From positions 1,364,001 through 1,428,000 of the forward strand of contig CP021232.1 of the NCBI GenBank assembly GCA_003999685.1: a stretch of DNA of 64,000 bases. The letters are read 5' to 3'. Each line of letters begins with the position of its first letter. The stretch's first letter is position 1. Positions 31,270 to 44,138 of this stretch are shown here, in pieces. The notes under the pieces are model-generated. The model searched no databases. It had not been told where the DNA came from and saw only the letters and a list, made by a program, of their open reading frames with translations. The stretch is from Taiwanofungus camphoratus. Lineage: Eukaryota > Basidiomycota > Agaricomycetes > Polyporales > Taiwanofungaceae. Position numbers and translations under genes: made by a program.

Positions 31270-32884
31270 TCACGACCGTACCCCTCCAGCTACAACAGCA
31301 GCCACAATGCATGCAGCTAAAAGTAAAACCCCACTCATGATGGCCGCAATGCGACAACGCACGACCCAGCGGTCCATGCGGCTGGCGCTTCCCTTCTGCC
31401 ACCTCCGCACCGATGTAATCGACGTGCGGCTGCCCACCGACGGCGACAAGCCCTCCACCGGCGGCGCAACAAGCGGATACCACAACTTCAGCCCAAGCTT
31501 TCTCCCTCCAGACTTTTCTCTCTCAGCCGGACCAACGTACTTCTTACTTCTCCTTGTCCACATTGGAAGGGCCGCGTCAGTGTCTTTCCCGTCCAATTTG
31601 ATCTCCCCGCTTTTGGAAAGCATCCATCCCCCAATGAGCCAGCACCACGGCCCGACGAAGCCCAGCCAGAAGAGCACGTACGCGGAAGTGACCGTCATGT
31701 GCTGCTGCTTGATGTTAGAAGTAATGAAGCGATCGTTGCCAAAGTACACGCCCTTCAGCCATCGTTTGTGGATGTACGACTCCGACGGAGAAGCGGAGCG
31801 CGAGAGCCGCGATTCCGCCGTCGAGATTGAGGGTTCCCCGGCAAGTGTGTGCGTTTCTTTGCCCCCCTCTCGCTGCTCTGGCTTTGACGGCACGTCATAT
31901 AGACCCTCTGGCAGCATTCCTGCTGGGGCACCCAACGTCTCCTCCGTCTCGCCGACATAGGATGCCGCGTAGTCTTTGTGCTCCTGCTCCCCTTCTGGAT
32001 CTGGGGTGTTTTCTGAAGGTGCTGTGATGAAGCTCGCCGTACGCACAGATGAGCCATCCTCATAGATAACGGAGTATTTATTTGGCCGCGTCGGGCTGCC
32101 TGCCACAGGGGACAAGCTAGACACAACGAGTCGGGTCTTACGCGCAGGCAGGCCGAGCGTGTTCTGGAAGTCGGGCCGCAGATCAAGCGGGGGGATCTTA
32201 GGCGGGACAACGGATGTCGTTGAGCGAAATGTGCTGGTGGATGCCTGGCTGATGGACCGGTTCAGTGGACGCGTAAGGAAAGCCGGGTAAGGTGAAGAGA
32301 ACACTGCATTGCGATTTAAGTACAAGGAAGGTGCGCCGCGATATTTGCTCACCATGTCCGTCGTTCCCCCGGATGGACTCCGGGGTGGGCGGCACCGAGT
32401 CCATCGACGGCCGCCTGACTACGGGAAAGTGTACTTGCTCTTCAGTCAGCGAGAGCTGTTTCACAGGCGGGACGTCCACCATACTCCCCCTATCCGAGTT
32501 CTCCGACGCCGCGAGTGACTGTGAACGCAGTGACTGCGAGCTCTGGCGTCGCAGAGACGACTTGTGTGCAGTTGCTGATCCCGGGGTCAGCAGAAGCAAT
32601 GAGGGCGTCGACGCATAGTGAGCCCCGTACTGTGCGCCCCACGCGGGGTCGGGACTCGACGTGGGGCTATTGGGTGTGCTTGGGCTCTTCCACGAGATGT
32701 GTGAGGGGGCAGGTGGGCGCAGGCGTTCCATCGTGACGCTCAAAGTCGACGAAGGCTTCCGGTGAAGGCTTCCATGATCGGAAGCCGGCGTAGTGGCCTC
32801 CGCGCGCTCCTCGCCCCTCGTCGACGAGCGGTCGTACTCGGGAGCAGGACTCGCCTGAAACATACGGGAGAGTGCGTTGAGCAT
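31270..32884 (-). CDS. Conserved fungal Ser-rich protein with two C-terminal membrane spans
   Basis: Two exons, 32884-32353 and 32303-31270 (521 aa, exact frame). The first ~370 residues are disordered and rich in Ser, Pro and Thr, with many SP/TP sites (SWKSPSTPNSPTSSPDPAWG, FPVVRRPSMDSVPPTPESIR). Then comes a conserved-looking KRWLKGVYFGNDRFITSN, a first span (AYVLFWLGFVGPWCWLIGGW, about 382-406), a basic loop, KYVGPAEREKSGGRKLGLKL, and a second span at the very end (IAAIMSGVLLLAACIVAAVV). Probably a membrane protein with a large phosphorylatable cytosolic domain. No named family recognised. Confidence 0.72.
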
Positions 32885-33730
32885 TGCTCCGCGTCTTGAT
32901 TAGGCCCAGCCCTTGGGAAATAGATGGAGAAGGTAGAATAGAGGGTGGGGTCTCGCGTCACTATAAGCCTACCTGCTGCAGGAGCCGTTACTTATATGAC
33001 CTCGTCTGCCCCCTTGCGAAGGCACGCTGTAAGGAGCCAGACGCGTGTCGGAAGGACTGACGCCATGCTAGTGATATGGGCGGCTGACGAACAGCAGGAC
33101 GCCGCCTGCCGCAGCGGAAGCGTTGGCTAGTCTATGTGACATTGTCCTGGCTGATCGGGTCGAGATTGTAATTTTTGAGATGCTTGAATTGCGCAAGCTC
33201 TGTAGGGAATACGCTGGAGCCATGCAAGCCTGGAAAGAGAGGGCTCTACCTTACAGCGACACTTGCACTGCTTCGGCACCCCGCAGTGGCGCGACCACGA
33301 AGTTCACCGGAGGGCACAGTGCTGGAAGCAAACCGAGTGCTGTACAAGGGGACCCGATCAGATCTCGCGTGGTTAGTCGAGGAAATGGATCGCCCTGTAA
33401 GTGAGTCTGCTCGTGTAAACTCCGAGGATTGCACGAGGAAAATAGTGCTATATAGAATGAAAAATAGACGAAATCGATGGCCATAGGAGCATGTCTAATT
33501 GTCGTTAAAGTTCAATGTGCAGCGAATGCGACAAATACAATCAAGAACAGGAGACGTCGTGTTTGAAAACAAACTGTCTTGCGACAACAAAGTGCGAGGG
33601 TAGTCAGGAATTCCGATACAATAATAAAGCCGTACAAGATCAGTAGAACAACACACATTGATATAGATTAGCCTCCATGAAATATGTCCAACCTTGCAAA
33701 GGCCGGGGTATCCAAGCGTATCGATCGTGA
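32885..33730. other. Intergenic between two minus-strand genes
   Basis: About 850 bases, with no supported gene; promoter of the two-TM gene at the left, 3' flank of the acidic-protein gene at the right. Confidence 0.45.
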
Positions 33731-34451
33731 TCAGGGATTGTCGGCGGACTGCTCCTTCGTTGCGACCACCGCCGAGGGGCCCTCCTTCTCTGCGTCGTGC
33801 GCATCGCCCGCTGTCTTTGCCATCTCTGCGGCCTGCTCAGCCCCTGCAGTCAGTCCGGGGATTTCATCCTCGTCGTTAACTCGTGCATCCATTTGCTGAC
33901 TCTCCCCCATTCCGGACTCTGTAGCATCGACGGGTTCCTTCACCACTAGGGCCTCCCCCTCCTCCTTTGTCTCCTCGGTTACAGCGGCGTCCGCATTGGG
34001 TTCCTGTGACGCATCTTCTATAGGCTTCGCTTCTTGAGTTGCCTGCAGGATGGGTGATTCCGGAAGGGGTATCGCAGCGGCATCAGCATGTGCAGAGGAG
34101 TCGGAAGTCTTCCCGCCCTCCAATTCGACGTCTCGCACACCCTTGGTGACCTCCTTCACGCCTTCAGTCTCCTTTCCTGGTCTGCATGGCGAGGTTTCTC
34201 TTTGTGGTTCATCTTCGGACACCCCTTCCGGCTCGTCTCTTCGCTTCTTCGCTAAGGGTGAGGGCTCATCAGGCTCTGTCGTACTGAGACGCCGTTTCCG
34301 GCCTATTTGCGGTGCGGTCGACGTGGCTGTGAGTTGCGCGCGTCAGACGCGTGTTTTCGGCTGCGCGATGTGAAGGCTTACCATCTTCACTCCATGGCCG
34401 GTCCGGCCTAGGGAAGAACGAGCTCGATATGCGGCGGAGGAGCTTGTACAT
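33731..34451 (-). CDS. Small acidic, probably nuclear, hypothetical protein
   Basis: Two exons, 34451-34382 and 34326-33731 (221 aa, exact frame). Start MYKLLRRISSSFFPRPDRPW. After the join, a bipartite nuclear-type signal GRKRRLSTTEPDEPSPLAKK plus RR is seen at about residues 31-53. The rest is Glu/Ala/Asp-rich low complexity (DAAVTEETKEEGEALVVKEP). No domain recognised. Shares a 443-bp promoter region with SerRS. Frame and splice agreement support a real gene; the function is unknown. Confidence 0.6.
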
Positions 34452-34894
34452 AGCGTGCGGATAGCGTGTTGTGTGACGCGACGCGATACAATAAATGTAA
34501 ACCTCGACTACTTAGTTTGACATTGTTTGGCTCCCATTCGGCCCTCTTTCCAACTCCGATTGGCAGACACCCTGGGCAATTGTCCTTCCTAGTAGGGCCG
34601 AATTTGTGAATGAAGGAGTCAGGGAACAGAACGGTGCATCATATGGTGAACAGCCCGTAAGCGGGGAGCGGTGCAAGGAGTGTGAGCGTGCGTATTCAAT
34701 AAGACATCTTGAATTTGTGTAAGCCTTTCTGAGGTTACAATACCAGATTAGATTACCGTACAGTCTCGATCAAGAGATCGAGCCAGGGTTTAGATATCGA
34801 TAAGCCGAAAATGAATCGATGACTCGGGCGGGCTGAAAGCTGTGGCATCGTGCATAAATCGACTGGAATTGGGACTTGGGACTTGTAGAACGAC
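34452..34894. other. Divergent promoter region of acidic protein and SerRS
   Basis: About 440 bases between two outward-reading starts; no gene recognised. Confidence 0.5.
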
Positions 34895-36659
34895 ATGACT
34901 CTCGACGTGCTACACTTCATTGACAATAAGGGCGGAAATGCTGAAGAAATCCGCGAATCCCAGCGGAAACGAGGCCTCTCGGTCGAGCTGGTCGACGAGG
35001 TCATCCAGATGTACGCCGATTGGGTAAAGAGTAGGTGACCGTGAAAAGCGCTTTAGGAAACAGATTGTACTCATGTCTGTACAGTGGACTTCGACGCTAG
35101 TGCCCTCAGCAAACAAGTAAACGCCATACAGAAAGACATTGCTGCAAAGAAGAAGGTGCATCCTAACCGCGTTCCTCACGCGCCCTGTATAACTCATGGA
35201 CTATGATAGGCCAAAGAGAATGCAGATGAGCTGGTTACCAAGAAAAAAGAACTTGATACCCAAGTGCTGGCGAAGAAGGCGGAATCCAAGGAGTTCGAGC
35301 AGAAGATGAGGCAGAGGGCCTCTACAGTCGGCAACGTCGTTGGAAAGGGCGTGCCTGTTAGCTTGACAGAGGTATGAATGCGAGCAAGATGATCCATCCT
35401 ATAGAGCCCCGAGGTTGACACGAGGAGACAGGATGACAATGTGACACTGCGGACATGGCATCCAAAGGGAGACGGTGTTGCAGTGGAGAAAAGAACTGAT
35501 ATCATGCCTCATCACGAAGTTCTCCTCCGATTAGACGCAATGGATCTTGAACGAGGTCCGTCTGATGTTCTGGTTCGAACTTAGCTGGCTGAATAATGTA
35601 GGACTTATTGTCGTGCAGGCGCGAAAATTAGCGGTCATCGAGGATACTATCTGACAAATGACGGTATTGACCTCAACCAAGCGCTGATCTCATATGGACT
35701 AGACTTCCTTCGCAAACAGGGATATAAGAAAATTCAGCCACCGTTCATGATGAACAAGGATTTCATGGCGAAGACTGCTCAGCTCGACCAATTCGACGAG
35801 GAGCTATACAAGGTATCTATATCGCTCTTACCTGTCCACTGCGCAACACGCTGATTGCGCATGCCTGCAGGTCATCGCAGCGGATGACGAGAAGTACCTG
35901 ATCGCCACCTCCGAGCAGCCCATTTCCGCGTTCCACTCCGACGAATGGTTTGACTCTCCCGAGACTCAGCTGCCCATCAAGTACGCGGGCTACTCCACGT
36001 GCTTCCGCAAAGAGGCGGGCTCTGCGGGTCGCGACATGTGGGGCATTTTCCGCGTACACCAGTTCGAGAAGGTGGAGCAGTTCTGCATCACGGAGCCCGA
36101 GAAGAGCTGGGAGACATTTGACGCGATGGTCGGCAACTCCGAGGCGTTCTACCAGAGCCTCGGCATCCCGTACCGTGTCGTCGCGATCGTGTCCGGCGCG
36201 CTTAACCTCGCCGCGGCGCAGAAGTACGACTTGGAGGCGTGGTTCCCGTTCCAGGGAGCGTACAAGGAGTTGGTGTCCTGCTCAAATTGCACAGATTACC
36301 GTGAGTTGTTATGCGTGTGGGCAAATGAGAAGAAAATAACTTCATTTCGTGAATCCAGAGAGCCGAAAATTGGAAGTCCGTTGTGGTCTGAAGACCAAGG
36401 ATCAGACACGTAAAGTTTACGTGCACATGCTGAATGGGACACTCTGTGCGACAGAGCGTGCTCTTTGCTGCGTAGTGGAGAACTACCAGACCCCCGAGGT
36501 GTGTCATTTGTTTCTGTTGACCCGTAATCGTCTGCTAAGGACTTTGTTTGCGCACAGGGCCTCATTGTTCCAGAAGTGCTGCGTCCTTACATGCAGGGAC
36601 GTGACTTCCTTCCATGGGTGAAGGAGTTGCCCAAAGGTCTTCAACGAAAACAGGCATAG
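34895..36659 (+). CDS. SES1: Cytosolic seryl-tRNA synthetase
   Basis: Class II synthetase that charges tRNA-Ser. Eight exons: 34895-35030, 35085-35155, 35210-35371, 35432-35555, 35619-35812, 35871-36300, 36359-36498, 36558-36659 (452 aa, exact frame). N-terminal coiled-coil arm from [20 protein letters not shown] to [20 protein letters not shown] binds tRNA. Core motifs: motif 2 [27 protein letters not shown]; Ser/adenylate site ([18 protein letters not shown]) and motif 3 with [20 protein letters not shown]. Ends [16 protein letters not shown]. The [20 protein letters not shown] motif is the eukaryotic signature. No mitochondrial leader. Family length normal. Confidence 0.95.
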
Positions 36660-36935
36660 ACGACAAGTCATATGTAGATGTTTGTGATCAGTGTCTTAGT
36701 ATTTGCATCGTGTACACTGTGCCAGTTAGTCCTCGTTATTTACTAATAACACCTAGTGAAACAGGAATGTGCTAGCCCGAGTGCCAATTATAGTACTTCA
36801 CTTGCGACGGGAATATCAGAACATGAGTGAGATTATAAGATACAGAGATGCTGGAGACGTGCGGATGAGAGCGAAGATAAACGCAGCAATAACAACAGGG
36901 TATGGTCACACATGAAAAGGAGAGCGATGCAGAGT

Positions 36936-39900
36936 CTAATTAAGATAACCACGACATTTTGCAGAGCCGCACAGACAAGGAATCTTGTCTTGCTCGATGG
37001 GGAAATGGTAGTCTGGAAGGAGGATGGACAGTGAGCTGAGTCCGCCTTGCGTGGCAAAGACACTCACCATATGTGATCTCACTACCGAGTTCGATGTCTT
37101 GCTTTGCGTAGATCACAATCTTCTTTTCACCATTGATCGTAATGATCTTCGCAGTACAATTGGGATCACAGGAGTGGTTGATCAGGCGCCTGCAAATAGC
37201 TCTCAGTCACGAGACAAAATTGGTGGAGGAAACCGTTCCGCACCCTAGGTTACCCTTCTTCGTAGCATCCACGACAAGGTCTTCATCAATCCGGAAGAGA
37301 TAGCTACTGCCTATACCTTGTCTTTCATACGCTTTCTCGCGTTTGTCGGCTACTTGCGCACGGATGATTTCACCAACATACTCGATGACCATCTCCCCAC
37401 GAGAGATCTTCTCCATGGCATACAGCCCCCAATCGTGGATGGGAGAACGAGCAAAGCGGAGATGCTTCTTACGTGTCTGCAGCTGGTTGAATTTGACCAG
37501 TTCTGTGGCAGCCGACTCTCCTTTGGACAACGCCATGGCGCGCTGTACCTGATTGATTTCTTCAAGACCTTGTGCACGGCGTCGTGCATTAGCCCTGTTC
37601 GATCTCGATGAGGTAACATTCTGCTGAGGCTGTTCAACCTCAGCGGCAACCTCATTCACGGTGGTGCGTGACGCGTATTGCGCGACGTACGCAGACTTCT
37701 CTGCGTGTGAGATCTTGTAGTATCCTTCCGTACGTGCTGATCCTGTGACATGAATGCGGAAAGGCGGCGGTGAATTAGGATCGGGGGACGGAGCTCTTGG
37801 AGGTGTGAATGTAGAATCGGGGATGCGCAAATCATGAGACAATGCAAGTCTGGCAAAGTACAGATCTTCGTCGTCTTCGCATATGCCTTCTCGGAGCGGA
37901 TCTGGCGGCGGAGCAGTGGGCACCACAACCTTGGGCTTGTGGACGGGCGAGGAAGGCGGAGACAAAGACGATTCGTACTCAGGGGGAGGAGTGAGTCGAA
38001 CTTGAGCTACATCAGGAATGTCGAAGTCAAAGTCATCAGGCAGGACCTCGTGTACGATCTCATCGACTGCCGCAGTCTCGGTCTCCCGGTTGGACTTCTT
38101 CGAAGGTTTCTTTGACTTCTTGACCTGTACCTCAGTGACCGCATGGTCCTCGCCGTCGATGCGTATTTTGGCTTTCTTCGGTGAAGGTTCCTCGAAATCA
38201 CTGACTTCAGACGTCGCCCTCTTCCGAGCGGTGACTTTCGCAACGGTAACTGCGGGAGTGGCCACGTCTTCATCTTCGGACTCGATATCCTCGCTAGCGA
38301 CTTTCTTCGGAGCGACCTTCTTTGGCCTCTTCTTCGGTCTCTCGACGACGTCAGTGTTCTCTTGGTCGTGCTCAGGAAGGACTGATGCAGGCAAGGAGAC
38401 CTGGGCCTCCTCTTCTCTTACACGTTTCCTTTCCTTCCTGAAAGATAAACCTTTTAACGACTTTTCCCAAGGTCTTTGCTCACTCGCGGTGCCCGGCTCC
38501 TGATCAGCAGCCCGACCATCAACCCGAGGCATCCGCTCTTCCGTGGCCCCTGCACCTTTCATTCCTCTCTTGCCCTTCTCTTCCGCCACTATTCGTCTGA
38601 CACCACCACCGACCACTCGTTCGGTGACGTCCTTCTCTAGCAAAGTCTTTAAATCCTTTAAGATGATCTTTTCCGCCTGTTCTACCAATTCACTATCGTT
38701 CCAACGCGCTTTCGAAGGTGAAGAAGGGGCAGTCGGAGCGGGATGGACTGTAACGTTAACAGAATGGTGGGCGAGGGTGCGGGCTCCAGAACTAAGTACC
38801 AAGGCCGCTCGACGGGCAGAGTCGCCTGTTTTAAAGGTGACGTACCAACCAAGCTGGTCTCGCAAGACCTACAAATATAGAATCAGCATTCACAGCACAA
38901 AGGATTACGGTAGACAAAATGCGTTTGTCGGATGATTGATGAGGAATCGCACAAAAGAGACAGTTGTAAGAATAAAGACAGCGCCACTCACTTTGTCGAC
39001 CTTGAAACCATCAAAGAACTGCCTAACGTCCTCCTCCCTCACTGCTCCGCCGAGCTGCGCACCATGACCGTCAATGGTAACATGCTCGAAACCATTCCGC
39101 GCCAACTCCTCCAGAACAGCTTCATGTTCCTTCTGTCGCGCGTCTCGTGATGACTGACCGGGTCGTCTCGAAATTGGAGAAGGTGACCTGGATGGGGGAT
39201 AAGGCGAAGGACCATCGTGATCGTCTGCATATGATGCGTGCCGATGACTACGTGGGTGGACGGGCGTAGACGACGACGAGTGCGATGGTAGCGGCGGACG
39301 AGGAGGAAGACTGGTTGAAGCGACCGTTTTGGCAGACATGATGCGAGCTCGCACTAGTGCCGCGGGCGGTCGACGTACCCGCGCAGGAGGCGGTAGATTC
39401 CTAGGACCATTGGGAGTGCCGTTCAGGTATGAACCGGAGGTGCTGGAAGCCATGGGCGAGCCATTGAGAGCAGCAGATGGCGGACGGCCATTCGGCGGGA
39501 GAGGGAGGTTTGGACGAGGAGGTATTCGCGAACTCTGCTGTCCAGGATGCTGACCCGCCCTCCAGGGATTACTCGCCTGACCCGGCGTCTGACCGGCGCT
39601 TCCGGTCGGTGTGCCCTTGGCAAGCGCAAGGTTCGCGTCCTTTAGCTTCTCCTCCTTCTCCTTCCGCCTTTTCGCCTCGCGTTCCTGGCGCCGACGATCA
39701 TCCAGCTCCCTCAGAACCGCCTTAAGCTTCTTCCCTTCCCCATCGAACATGACCGTCATCTCCTCGCCCCCACTCACCAATCCGATCCCTGTCGCCAACT
39801 TCTTCCCGTGCTCTTTCTCAACGCACTTCTTGGCCTCCTCGTGCGTAGAGTACTTGATGAAGACGATGCCGAGGGCACCGCCAGTGGCCTTGTCGATCTG

Positions 39901-41545
39901 GGGCTCAAAAGAAGTGATAGTCCCATGAGCCGCAAAACACCGTCGAATGTGTTGATTCGGGGTCAGAGGCGAGAGATTCATCACAAGTACAGCTGTGGGT
40001 GGCGGCGGCCCCGTAGAGTTGGTGTCATACTAATCTACGGTTAGACAAGAGAACGAGAGACGAATGGAATGTGGGACACACCTCATACTTGACTTCCATA
40101 AACTCTGTCCGCTGCGGCCTCAGACTTGACAGCTTCTTCGCCCTCCCTTCCTTCCTCGGATCCCGCAGAACTGCCGGGTGCTCTCCCTCGATAACTTCAC
40201 CGTTATACCTCAATAGCACCTCCTTCCCTTTCCCCTTGCCCTTCACCCGTGGCTCCTCACCCTGGTCAGCACCCAGCTCTCGTAACTTTTCGCACAGGGC
40301 GCGAATTTGCCCATCGCGGTCTCTATCGACGACGTGGTCAAATAGAACCTTATAGTTCTTACCTGGCGGGTACTCAGAGGGAGCAGGCGGCCATGGTGGT
40401 GGTGGAGGGAGGGAATAAGTCTTTGGAGGAGACGGAGGACGCGTTGGTGGAGGCGGCGGACGATCTTTTGAGCTTGAAGGTAAAGGTGGGGGATGTGATG
40501 ATGGCTCAGCCGGTTGACGCGATGAGGATGCTGGTGAATGACCATACTGAGGTGCTGAGGGAGGGAGTCGTGGTGCTGGGGGAGTCGGTGGTGGTGCGGT
40601 ACTAGGCGGAGGCGGTGGAGGCGGCTCAACAGTGGGTGGAGGTGGTGGTGATATAGACAATGGTGGCAAGGGTGGTGGGGAAAAATCGGGCGGAGGATGA
40701 TGTTCTGGGGGAGGAGGTACATTAGAGAGAGGCGGCGGAGGCGCTGGCGGCGGCGAACTTGATGGTGGAGGCGGCGGCGGCGGCTCGACCGATGGCGGTG
40801 GAGGTGGAGGTGGCTCGGACGATGGCGGTGGAGGAAGTGGTGGTTCAACAGAGGGAGGGGGCGGTGGTGGCGGTGTTTTACTTGGCGGGGGTGGTGGTGG
40901 TGGTACTGATGATGGCTGAGGAGGTACAAAGTGCCGCGGTCGAGGTGAGGTTGGCGGCCCTGTGAACGCCTGAGGTGGGGGCTCTGCTCTGGGTGCTGAA
41001 GGCTGCGTGGTCGGTCGTAATCGAAACGAGATTGCCTGAGACCTTGGATTTAGTACGCCGACTTCTCCATTGATCACAGGCTGGCCCGTAACAGCATTAC
41101 GGCTGGAGCCTGCACCATTCAGCTGTGGCTGGGAATTCTGCAACTGTAGATAGTGATGAGTCCCGCGTACGATATAGCTTGATGAACGCTCATTTACTCC
41201 ACTTGAGCTGGCTTGCGAATTCCAACCGCTCTCTACTTGTTTACCCTTTTGTAAGCTTCTCGGCCCTGTGGGCGGTGAGACCGCACCAGGACCTGCAGGG
41301 AACGCGCTATGGCCATTTACGTACGGTTTTCCTCTACCACCCCTCAATGCGGCCTGTCCAGCAGCAGAATGACCATTAACGAGACTGCGAGGTCCAGTAG
41401 GAGGTACTCCTCCTATCCTCGTCGAGGCAGGCGCAGATGGAGGAGACGCGCTCGAGGCTGTGGCGGAAGAAGACGAGGCGGCGGCAGACCCAGCGAGTGA
41501 GTTTAGCAACGCTCGAGGAGCTCGAGGCGGTGCCTTTCCGGACAT
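36936..41545 (-). CDS. SET1: Set1, histone H3 lysine-4 methyltransferase (COMPASS)
   Basis: Catalytic subunit of COMPASS, methylating H3K4 at active promoters. Five exons: 41545-40082, 40029-38992, 38868-37244, 37189-37068, 37012-36936 (1441 aa, exact frame). Order: a ~490-residue Ala/Ser/Pro-rich N-terminus with a long proline tract; RRM ([20 protein letters not shown] ... [20 protein letters not shown], about 497-590); a second RRM-like/SET-associated segment ([20 protein letters not shown]); a basic, acidic linker; n-SET with [23 protein letters not shown] with [66 protein letters not shown] and post-SET CRGYLN. Splicing at 37243/37190 recreates GNLGRLINHSC exactly. Divergent from HIS6. 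Confidence 0.95.
40380..40930 (-). repeat. Proline-codon tract in SET1 exon 1
   Basis: About 550 bases of CCx-repeats on the gene strand (GGT/GGC/GGA on the plus strand), giving alternating PPPPP and S(V/S)EPP-type units, e.g. [20 protein letters not shown]. Simple-sequence expansion inside a coding exon; the frame stays open. Confidence 0.85.
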
Positions 41546-42082
41546 CGACGACCGCGACGGACGTGTACGGTGAGATACAGCACGGGGCAGAAAACAAAGA
41601 GATGGCGGTCAGAGCAGAGAAGCAGTCGGCGCGGCTGTGGTCACTGCCAGTGATCAACACCCACTTAGGTGGTCATACTCTCAATTGTTGCCAAAGACGG
41701 CCATGATAATTTACGACAAAAAAGCTGACCCGGCGGTGGATTTTCGTACACACAATGTTCTCAAAAGTTCCCGCCTTACTACCGCGATTTCCACATCACC
41801 CATGAGGCGAAAAAGCCATCAGTCCCCTTTCCGCCATCACCAAAGCCAATCACCTATCGATTTCGACATCGGGCGAGCGAAACCACATCGTGCACGATTC
41901 TAGAAGCAAGAGGAGCTGAAAAGAGAGTAAGGATGGGCTGCAGCCAACCTGGGCGTACAAATTTCAAGCGCTGTGGCACGCTGTGGGCGCGGTGGCGTGC
42001 CAAACCGATATCCTGATCATGACTCGGACATGGCCACCCCGTAGGAACTTGACCCCATGTAGTCTTTCCGGAAGTGCGCACT
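41546..42082. other. Divergent promoter region of SET1 and HIS6
   Basis: About 540 bases between the two starts; nothing else recognised. Confidence 0.5.
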
Positions 42083-43384
42083 ATGTCTGTCCCACCTCGC
42101 AGGAGCAGCCTGTTCCGGCCATGTATCGACCTCCACAACGGCCAGGTGAAACAAATCGTGGGCGGAACTTTATCGGAAACAGACCCAAGCACCCTCAAGA
42201 CAAACTTCGTCGCCAGGCGCGTGATCATGCCGTGTTTCCTGTATCACCCCACAATCTGACAGGTCGCCGTGTTCTCCAGTAATTCGGCGGTGTACTATGC
42301 CGAGCTATATAGGAAGTATGGCCTGGAGGGTGGGCACATCATCAAGCTGGGCAACGGCAACGACGATGCCGCGCGGGAAGCGCTGCATGCATGGCCGGGT
42401 AGGTGCAGACTTTGACGTGGAGAGAAAACGGCGAGAACCGACTTTCGCCGCTCAGGTCATCTGCAGGTTGGCGGAGGGATCACGGACAAAAATTGCCAAG
42501 AGTGGTTGCACCAAGGTGCCAGCAAGGTATTGCGATCCAATGTCCAACTTCTTGCAGTCTGAACCTTTCTGCTAGGTGATAGTCACATCATACCTCTTTC
42601 CTGATGCCAAGTTTTCTCTGGAGCGTCTGCAAACAATATCAACCCTCATTGGGAAGGACAGACTCGTTGTCGACGTCAGGTAGGGCGCTCGTAGCGTCTA
42701 TTGTGTTCTCTTAATCGATGATGCCTCAGTTGCCGCAGACGAGCAGACAAATGGTTCGTGGCAATGAATAAGTGGCAAACAATCACAGATGTGGAGGTCA
42801 ACAAAGGTTCGTGTGCTCCAGTCTGTCTGACCTCCGTTGCATAGCCTCATTGGCAGAACAGAAACACTGGATATGCTTTCGGAGTATTGCAGGTAATCAA
42901 ACATCTACATGCCCCAAAATGCAACCTGAACCAGTTGTAGTGAATTCTTGATACATGCAGCTGACGTTGAAGGGCTCTGCCAAGGCATTGACGAAGAACT
43001 CGTCGCGAGTGAGCGCATCGTTTTCACGCTCCCGGCTAGTGGTGCTGATCATTCACGAAGGACTCGGGCAGTGGGTGATCATACCCACGACCTACGCGGG
43101 CGGTGCCAGGAGTAAGAAATCCGTTTGCGTGGGCTATGCACCATCTGATGTTATCTGCCAGGCGTTGCGGATCTAAAGACTGTCGATGAGCTCTCAGCGG
43201 GCAACGTTGATCTCACGTTCGGGAGGTACGAGTTCTTATTCTTGCACACTGGGTTATCTTTATTTTGAACGATCACGATAGCTCTCTGGATATCTTTGGG
43301 GGAACTCTAGTGAGATTGGAGGATCTCGTACGATACAACTCAGACAAGGGCCCGTCGACAAGCCGATGCGAATCTGGCGGGTGA
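42083..43384 (+). CDS. HIS6: ProFAR isomerase, histidine biosynthesis (His6/HisA)
   Basis: Isomerises ProFAR to PRFAR, the fourth step of histidine synthesis. Ten exons: 42083-42216, 42280-42398, 42456-42526, 42576-42679, 42730-42806, 42862-42892, 42941-43008, 43061-43111, 43162-43225, 43282-43384 (273 aa, exact frame). Barrel landmarks: [20 protein letters not shown] (catalytic Asp), [92 protein letters not shown] (second catalytic Asp region), [31 protein letters not shown]. The first intron best fits a GC-AG splice (GCGCGT ... CCAG), as this keeps the family spacing between NFVA and YYAELY. A GT alternative would add six residues. Confidence 0.93.
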
Positions 43385-44138
43385 CGTGCGCAGCAGCCGT
43401 AGGGTGATGAACTTTGCGGCATTTTGTCGGCATCCTGGCTCTCGCCGATTCCAGCCTTTAAGTGGATGCGAGTACATTTCCCGGCGACATGTCTGACAAC
43501 AGTCTCTTCGACGCAACACGTGTGAGGAACGACCAGTATAACTACTTGCTTTGAGCTGTGCCGAGTTTTTCTAGGGACGAGCCGTACCGTAATCTTGTTA
43601 CTCAAATCATGTTTTCAAATAGGCCCGGGCAATTTGTCTTTTGAGAGCCGAAATATCCCGAGCGTTCGCACCGCGGCCGGCCGAGTTCTGCCTGCAGGCA
43701 AAGTGGATACGTTCCAACTATTCCACGAATCAACACAGTGGTTTAGTGCAGCCTTGAGAATGTTTGTGTGTGCAGATAGATAGCCTAGTAGAGTAGTCAA
43801 AAGGGGCGGGATCCAAGTTCACGCACCGCACGACTGCCGCGCTTGGCAAAAGCCGGTGAAATCCCAGACTTGTCATGCACAGCAGCAATTTCCCGGCGGC
43901 CCTTATCATGCCAAAGAACTGCCAGGGTGATTTTATTCCTTGTCTCTGCAATTTCGCGGACTGCTGACGAGAAGAGCGTAGCGTCACAACGTCGGCTCCA
44001 ACTTGCTCAGAAAGGGCTCGAATAGTAGCGCTCAGTCTCCCCAGGCCTAGGCCGCGCAACGCCTTTACACACTTACGACCACCCGACCTTCCCATACTCT
44101 ACAGGTTTTCCTGTACGAGGGCTTGAGTTGTGTACAGC
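43385..44138. other. Intergenic HIS6 to PY-motif membrane protein
   Basis: About 750 bases. A minus-strand frame at 43730-44095 (starting MGRSGGRKCVKALRG) has no family features and is not called. Confidence 0.45.

Noticed and set aside
43730-44095. 121-codon minus-strand frame near HIS6
   Set aside because: No family features, mixed composition, and it begins at no conserved site.
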